Below, piece after piece: positions 7,461-11,046 of a DNA stretch of 11,046 nucleotides. Within the stretch, counting starts at the first letter, position 1. Every line of letters starts with the position of its first letter. Below the pieces are notes generated by a model. The model worked only from the letters and a program-made list of their open reading frames with translations. It was not told where the DNA came from and searched no databases. A program made the translations under genes and the position numbers. Origin of the DNA: a candidate division WOR-1 bacterium RIFOXYB2_FULL_48_7 (GTDB lineage Bacteria; Margulisbacteria; WOR-1; O2-12-FULL-45-9; XYB2-FULL-48-7); NCBI GenBank assembly GCA_001771615.1, contig MEUF01000031.1, positions 1 through 11,046 on the forward strand, given 5' to 3'.

Positions 7461-7776
7461 GCAAATAATCAAAGGTGAGGGGCGTCGGGGGAAGATTGAC
7501 CTGACCTTTGTTGATGAGCGGACAATACATGGCTTGAATGAAAAATTCAGGCAAAAGGACCGGCCGACCGATGTTCTGGCCTTCCCGATGGAGGAGAGCG
7601 GTTTTCTGGGCGATGTGATCATTTCCAAGACAGTCGCCGCGGAAAATGCCAAGCGTTTTGGGGTCAGTAAGCTGAACGAGCTAAAGAGATTAGTTATACA
7701 TGGCGCATTACATGTCTTGGGTTATGACCATGGGAGGAAAATGAGGCATGCCGAAGAAATTTATCAAAAGTTTTAA
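7441..7776 (+). CDS. ybeY: YbeY endoribonuclease, short form
   Basis: YbeY is a zinc-dependent RNase-like protein used in 16S rRNA maturation and ribosome quality control. The 111-aa product has the family core: DLTFVDERTIHGLNEKFRQKDRPTDVLAFP (20-49, cited as two parts around GLN at 31-33), FLGDVIIS (55-62) and the metal-binding pattern HGALHVLGYDH (87-97, His87, His91, His97). E. coli and Bacillus homologues are about 155 aa. This one lacks most of the N-terminal strand and helix and has a short C-terminal helix, but the catalytic core is intact. The ATG at 7441 has GGTGA (7430-7434) 6 nt upstream and overlaps the end of murA. An earlier start would have to lie deeper inside murA. The 3' end overlaps the dgkA-like gene by 29 nt. 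Confidence 0.9.
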   Translation: MYKRLIRQIIKGEGRRGKIDLTFVDERTIHGLNEKFRQKDRPTDVLAFPMEESGFLGDVIISKTVAAENAKRFGVSKLNELKRLVIHGALHVLGYDHGRKMRHAEEIYQKF

Positions 7777-8104
7777 ATATGCCCAAGCTGGCGCCAAGCA
7801 CGCCTTGAGCACGCAGCGCAATATGTGGATCCACCTGGTTATCGGTTTAATTGTCCTGGGTGTCGGTGGCTGGTTGAGGCTGTCGACAGTGGAAATGGCA
7901 GTCTTGGCTTTAACTGTTGCCCTAGTCTTGATGGCAGAATTCTTTAACACAGCCCTGGAAGAGCTGGTCAACCTGGTTGAGCCAAATGTTCATCCGGTTG
8001 CCGGTTTGATAAAAAATATTTCTGCCGGGGCGGTTTTAATTGCTTCTGTTGGTGCTTTGGTGGTAGGGTTGGTTATCTTTATACCGAGGTTATTTAATGT
8101 TTGA
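7748..8104 (+). CDS. dgkA: Diacylglycerol/undecaprenol kinase family protein
   Basis: This small (118 aa) integral membrane kinase has three hydrophobic helices (about 28-45, 47-66, 92-112). Relatives phosphorylate diacylglycerol (E. coli DgkA) or undecaprenol (Gram-positive UdpK). Placed among WecA-, WecB- and MurA-coding genes, recycling of the lipid carrier is the likelier role, but this is inference from context. The core motif AEFFNTALEELVNLVEP (63-79) is present, with Glu64, Asn67 and Glu71 matching E. coli Glu69, Asn72 and Glu76. KNISAGAVL (89-97) keeps the lysine (Lys94 in E. coli) but has Asn90 where E. coli has Asp95. Gln23 (TQRN) likewise stands at the E. coli Glu28 position. The ATG at 7748 is preceded by GGGAGG at 7732-7737. 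It overlaps ybeY by 29 nt and the CNNM gene by 8 nt. Confidence 0.92.
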   Translation: MPKKFIKSFKYAQAGAKHALSTQRNMWIHLVIGLIVLGVGGWLRLSTVEMAVLALTVALVLMAEFFNTALEELVNLVEPNVHPVAGLIKNISAGAVLIASVGALVVGLVIFIPRLFNV

Positions 8105-9098
8105 AATAGTCTTACTGGTTATCTTGATATTATTGTCAGCTTTCTTTTCCTTGTCAGAGACTGCCCTGACAACGGTCAGCCAGCCCCGCATCGTTCATAT
8201 GATCGAAGAAAAAAAACGCGGTGCCAGAACCCTGCGGCGCTTAAGGGAAAACCCGGCCAAACTGATTTCCACAATCTTGGTCGGAAATAATATCGTCAAT
8301 ATCAGCGCTTCGGTCCTGGCCACAACTGTGATTGAAGAATATTTGCGTTCGATCGGCCTGGGGGCGCAGGGGACAATTATTGCTATTGCTATCGGCCTGA
8401 TGACCATGTTTATTTTGATTTTTGGTGAGATCACCCCAAAAACCCTGGCTATTAGGAAGGCAGAAGCAATTTCCCTCTTTGTGGCGCCCATTTTGAGCGT
8501 AATTGAGATGTTGCTTGGCCCTCTGGTGGCTGTTATGACCTGGTTAAGCCGGCCGATTATATTCTTATTGGGCGGGCATAGCCAAGAAAAAATCCCTTTT
8601 ATTACCGAAGAGGTGATTAAAACCCTTTTGATTGCCGGGGAAAAGGAAGGGGCAATCGAAAAAGATGAAAGGGAGATGATCTCTTCCGTCTTCAAATTTA
8701 CCGACCTTACTTCCGGGGCCGTCATGACTCAGCGCGATAAAATAATTTATGTGGAAGCTGGTGCTACAATTAATGAGGCAATTGCAAAAATCAGGGAGAG
8801 CGGACATTCACGCCTGCCGGTAATCGATCAGACCCTGGATAATATTGTTGGCGTGATTTATGCCAAAGACCTTTTGCGTGTGAACCCGGCTGATTTTGCC
8901 GGCAATCATTTGCGCCAGGCCTTGTTCATCCCGACCAGCAAAAAACTCAATGATGTGCTGGATCAAATGCAGGTGGAATATCACCATCTGGCGATTGTGG
9001 TTGATGAGTTTGGCCATACTTTGGGTTTAGTGACGATGGAAGATGTCATCGAAGAAATAGTCGGGGAAATCCACGACGAATATGAGAGGTTAAAATGA
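8097..9098 (+). CDS. CNNM/CBS-domain membrane protein (HlyC/CorC family) without the C-terminal CorC domain
   Basis: This membrane protein belongs to the family of Mg2+/Co2+ export-type transporters once called hemolysins. Residues 1-190 form the CNNM (DUF21) domain with helices at about 3-20, 56-76, 92-110 and 124-157. It has the conserved SLSETAL (18-24), LVGNNIVNI (61-69) and FGEITPKTLA (109-118), which line the cation site in known structures. An acidic linker (181-193) leads to a CBS pair: first at about 207-265 (VMTQRDKI, SRLPVID, GVIYAKDLL), second at about 272-325 (VVDEFGHTLGLVTMEDVIEEIVGEI). It stops at 333 aa, right after the second CBS domain. Typical members of about 420-440 aa continue into a CorC_HlyC domain. 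The start has GAGGT (8086-8090) 6 nt upstream. The TGA overlaps the pyrG ATG (ATGA). The substrate is inferred from the family, not visible. Confidence 0.92.
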   Translation: MFEIVLLVILILLSAFFSLSETALTTVSQPRIVHMIEEKKRGARTLRRLRENPAKLISTILVGNNIVNISASVLATTVIEEYLRSIGLGAQGTIIAIAIGLMTMFILIFGEITPKTLAIRKAEAISLFVAPILSVIEMLLGPLVAVMTWLSRPIIFLLGGHSQEKIPFITEEVIKTLLIAGEKEGAIEKDEREMISSVFKFTDLTSGAVMTQRDKIIYVEAGATINEAIAKIRESGHSRLPVIDQTLDNIVGVIYAKDLLRVNPADFAGNHLRQALFIPTSKKLNDVLDQMQVEYHHLAIVVDEFGHTLGLVTMEDVIEEIVGEIHDEYERLK

Positions 9099-10738
9099 GT
9101 ACGAAATATATTTTTGTTACGGGCGGTGTTGTCAGTTCGTTGGGCAAGGGGATTACGGCGGCTTCGTTGGGGCGCATCCTGAAGAATCGCGGCTTTACGG
9201 TGACCATTCAAAAACTGGACCCTTATATCAATGTTGACCCCGGCACCATGAATCCCTACCAGCACGGCGAAGTCTATGTGACTGAAGATGGGGCGGAAAC
9301 CGATCTGGATCTGGGCCATTATGAAAGGTTTATCGACGTCAATTTGGGGAAATCCAACAATGTCACCACCGGGATGGTCTATTGGAATGTTATTACTCGG
9401 GAGCGGCGTGGTGATTATCTTGGCGGGACGGTCCAGGTTGTGCCGCACATTACCAACGAGATCAAAGACCGGATCAGGCAGGTTACCAAAATAGAAAAAT
9501 TTGATATTGTGATTTGTGAGATCGGGGGCACAGTCGGCGACATCGAGGGCTTGCCGTTTTTAGAAGCCATCCGCCAATTCCGCAAAGAGGTTGGTCGCGA
9601 TAACTGCGTGCATATTCATGTCACCTTAATCCCTTATTTGGAAACTACCCATGAGTTTAAGACCAAACCTACCCAGCATAGCGTGCAAAAACTGCGGGAA
9701 ATTGGAATCCAGCCTGATGTTATTATTTGCCGCTCAAGAGAAGCGCTCTCGGCGGAACTAAAGGACAAAATTTCCCTTTTTTGCGACGTGGCCAAAGAAG
9801 AAGTAGTCGGTTTGGCCGATGTCTCCCTGCTTTATGAGGTGCCGCTGGTTTTGAATAAGGAGGGCTTGGGGGATATCGTGATTAAAAACCTTGGCTTGCC
9901 GCAACGCCACAGCGACCTGGCTGAATGGTCGCAGATGATTGACGAGATTCGTAAAGCTAACAAAGAAGTCACCGTGGCGATAGTCGGTAAATATATTGAA
10001 CTGGAAGATTCTTATTTAAGCATTGTTGAGGCCTTGAAGCACGGCGGCATTCCTCATCATGTTAAGGTCCTTTTCAAATGGATCAATGCCGAAAAATTGG
10101 AGGAAATGGACGATATCGAGCCGGTTTTTCGCCAGGTCCAGGGGATTTTAATCCCTGGTGGATTCGGGGGACGGGGGATCGAAGGCAAGATCAGGGCTAT
10201 TCGTTACGCCCGGGAGAACGGCATTCCGTTTCTTGGCTTATGTTTGGGGATGCAATGCGCGGTGATTGAATTTGCCCGTAATGTCTGCAAACTAAAAGGG
10301 GCAAATTCTTCTGAGTTTGATCCGGAGACCAAATATCCGGTCATTGATTTTATTCCTGAACAGAAAACAATTACTGAAAAGGGGGGGACGATGCGTTTGG
10401 GGGCTTATCCCTGCCGGATCAAAAAAGGGACACTATTGCATCAGGCTTATGGTCGTGATGAAGTCCAGGAACGCCATCGCCACCGTTACGAGTTTAATAA
10501 CGAATTCCGCCAGGAGTTTGAAGGCGCCGGGATGGTGCTTTCCGGTATCAATCCGGATGCAGACCTTGTCGAAGTGGTGGAATACCCGGCCCATCCCTGG
10601 TTTGTTGGCACCCAATATCACCCGGAATTCAAATCACGGCCCAATCGCCCGCATCCCTTATTTGCTGGCTTTGTCGGTGCGGCTAAAAAACGGTTGGATG
10701 AACAGGTGGCTCTTTTTAAGGCCGAGGAAAAGCGTTAA
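9095..10738 (+). CDS. pyrG: CTP synthase (glutamine-hydrolysing)
   Basis: PyrG makes CTP from UTP, ATP and glutamine in the cytoplasm, the last step of pyrimidine nucleotide synthesis. The 547-aa length is standard. The synthase half shows TGGVVSSLGKGITAASLG (9-26, P-loop), DPYINVDPGTMNPYQHGEV (42-60), EDGAETDLDLGHYERF (64-79) and CEIGGTVGDIEGLPF (141-155). The class I glutaminase half shows PGGFGGRG (354-361), GLCLGMQ (381-387, nucleophile Cys383), HRHRYEFNN (461-469) and QYHPEFKSRP (507-516, His509 and Glu511). All catalytic residues are present. GAGAGG (9084-9089) lies 5 nt before the ATG, and the start overlaps the CNNM stop by 4 nt, so coupling is likely. Its 3' end overlaps the convergent LarC-like gene. 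Confidence 0.98.
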   Translation: MSTKYIFVTGGVVSSLGKGITAASLGRILKNRGFTVTIQKLDPYINVDPGTMNPYQHGEVYVTEDGAETDLDLGHYERFIDVNLGKSNNVTTGMVYWNVITRERRGDYLGGTVQVVPHITNEIKDRIRQVTKIEKFDIVICEIGGTVGDIEGLPFLEAIRQFRKEVGRDNCVHIHVTLIPYLETTHEFKTKPTQHSVQKLREIGIQPDVIICRSREALSAELKDKISLFCDVAKEEVVGLADVSLLYEVPLVLNKEGLGDIVIKNLGLPQRHSDLAEWSQMIDEIRKANKEVTVAIVGKYIELEDSYLSIVEALKHGGIPHHVKVLFKWINAEKLEEMDDIEPVFRQVQGILIPGGFGGRGIEGKIRAIRYARENGIPFLGLCLGMQCAVIEFARNVCKLKGANSSEFDPETKYPVIDFIPEQKTITEKGGTMRLGAYPCRIKKGTLLHQAYGRDEVQERHRHRYEFNNEFRQEFEGAGMVLSGINPDADLVEVVEYPAHPWFVGTQYHPEFKSRPNRPHPLFAGFVGAAKKRLDEQVALFKAEEKR

Positions 10739-11046
10739 CGGCGGCTTTTTTTACTGCCTGGTAGACTTTGGCGATCGGCTGAGCATGTTTGGCCGCTAAT
10801 CGCCGATAGTTTTCGTACTCCGGAGCGATGGTCGTTACTTCTGCCCCAAGTAAGCCCAACTTGATTTTGGCTGTACCGAACTTTGTCTTGATTTTATCCC
10901 AGCGGCGGCCAAGCACTTCCCTGGAAACCAAAAAAGTCCTGGCCCCAAGGGTGGTCGTGCTTCTAAATAGTTCTGTCAAAAGTTTTTCTTTCTGCTGCGG
11001 TTGGCCCAAGACAATTAATCGGAAGGCCGTCCGTCCCTTCTTCATT
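10716..11046 (-). CDS. larC: LarC-like nickel-pincer cofactor protein, C-terminal part (runs off the right edge)
   Basis: The last 109 codons of a protein are visible; the 5' part lies beyond base 11046. In the family, LarC inserts nickel into the pincer cofactor of lactate racemase and related enzymes in a CTP-dependent reaction. Visible matches to the LarC (DUF111) C-terminus are KKGRTAFRLIVL (2-13 of the visible part), the segment LFRSTTTLGAR (26-36, family form LF.ETTTLGVR), KTKFGTAKIKLG (53-64, family form VETPYG.V.VKV) and APEYENYRRLA (74-84, family form PEYEDC..LA). The Met at 11045 is probably internal, because homologues begin about 280-300 residues earlier. The gene converges with pyrG and their coding ends overlap by 23 bp. 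Identification rests on remembered family motifs and only a quarter of the protein. Confidence 0.75.
   Translation of the reverse strand, partial: MKKGRTAFRLIVLGQPQQKEKLLTELFRSTTTLGARTFLVSREVLGRRWDKIKTKFGTAKIKLGLLGAEVTTIAPEYENYRRLAAKHAQPIAKVYQAVKKAAVNAFPRP
10718..10752. terminator. Possible shared terminator between pyrG and the LarC-like gene
   Basis: AAGGCCG (10718-10724) can pair with CGGCTTT (10742-10748) with one G-U pair. Alternatively AAAAGC (10728-10733) pairs with GCTTTT (10744-10749). On the plus strand seven Ts follow at 10746-10752. The second pairing also gives a TTTT run on the minus strand, so it could act in both directions. The stems are short and lie partly inside both coding ends. 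Confidence 0.4.

Noticed and set aside
8195..8725. A 176-codon open frame on the minus strand.
   Set aside because: It lies entirely antisense to the CNNM/CBS gene, with no recognisable motif or ribosome site.
10317..10799. A 160-codon plus-strand frame overlapping the end of pyrG.
   Set aside because: It is out of frame with the pyrG glutaminase domain, whose HRHRYEFNN and QYHPEF motifs are intact, and shows no family signal.
1..11046. CRISPR arrays, tandem repeats, insertion sequence ends, tRNA or rRNA genes.
   Set aside because: Reading through showed no spaced direct repeats, transposase motifs, long inverted ends or tRNA-like folds. Almost all the sequence is explained by coding genes.

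Overview
The window looks like ordinary chromosomal DNA of an uncultured-type bacterium, probably anaerobic. Base composition is intermediate, genes are tightly packed, and several starts have clear Shine-Dalgarno (SD) sites. The genes seen are a membrane pyrophosphatase, a NuoL/MrpA-type ion-pumping subunit, a LarC nickel-cofactor protein and a compact cell-envelope operon. That mix would fit a fermentative or hydrogen-metabolising candidate-phylum lineage, for example relatives of Margulisbacteria/WOR-1. This placement is a guess from gene content, not from a phylogenetic marker.

Left part, minus strand (1-4019). From right to left come a small GAF-like protein (4019-3522), a membrane-bound pyrophosphatase hppA (3411-1006), a hairpin terminator (about 985-952), a promoter (936-908), and the first 294 codons of a NuoL/MrpA-like antiporter subunit that runs off the left edge. 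HppA and the NuoL-like protein both couple chemistry to ion movement across the membrane, but the terminator and second promoter suggest separate transcripts.

Centre and right, plus strand (4037-10738). A strong extended -10 promoter drives seven genes joined by overlaps or a 1-nt gap: wecA/tagO-like, wecB, murA, ybeY, dgkA-like, a CNNM/CBS membrane protein and pyrG. Four of them form a coherent envelope set. WecA-like makes the undecaprenyl-PP-sugar primer, WecB makes UDP-ManNAc, MurA commits UDP-GlcNAc to peptidoglycan, and the DgkA-like kinase can regenerate lipid phosphate carrier. YbeY (RNA maturation), the CNNM protein (probable Mg2+/cation transport) and CTP synthase complete the operon.

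Right edge, minus strand (11046-10716). The C-terminal end of a LarC-like protein converges on pyrG, and their 3' ends overlap by 23 bp.

I found no CRISPR array, insertion sequence, tRNA, rRNA or obvious new multi-gene system. The most interesting details are the HppA sequence type, with its membrane glutamate moved from TM6 to TM5, the very short divergent promoter region with apparently leaderless starts at 4020-4078, and a CNNM protein lacking its usual C-terminal domain.
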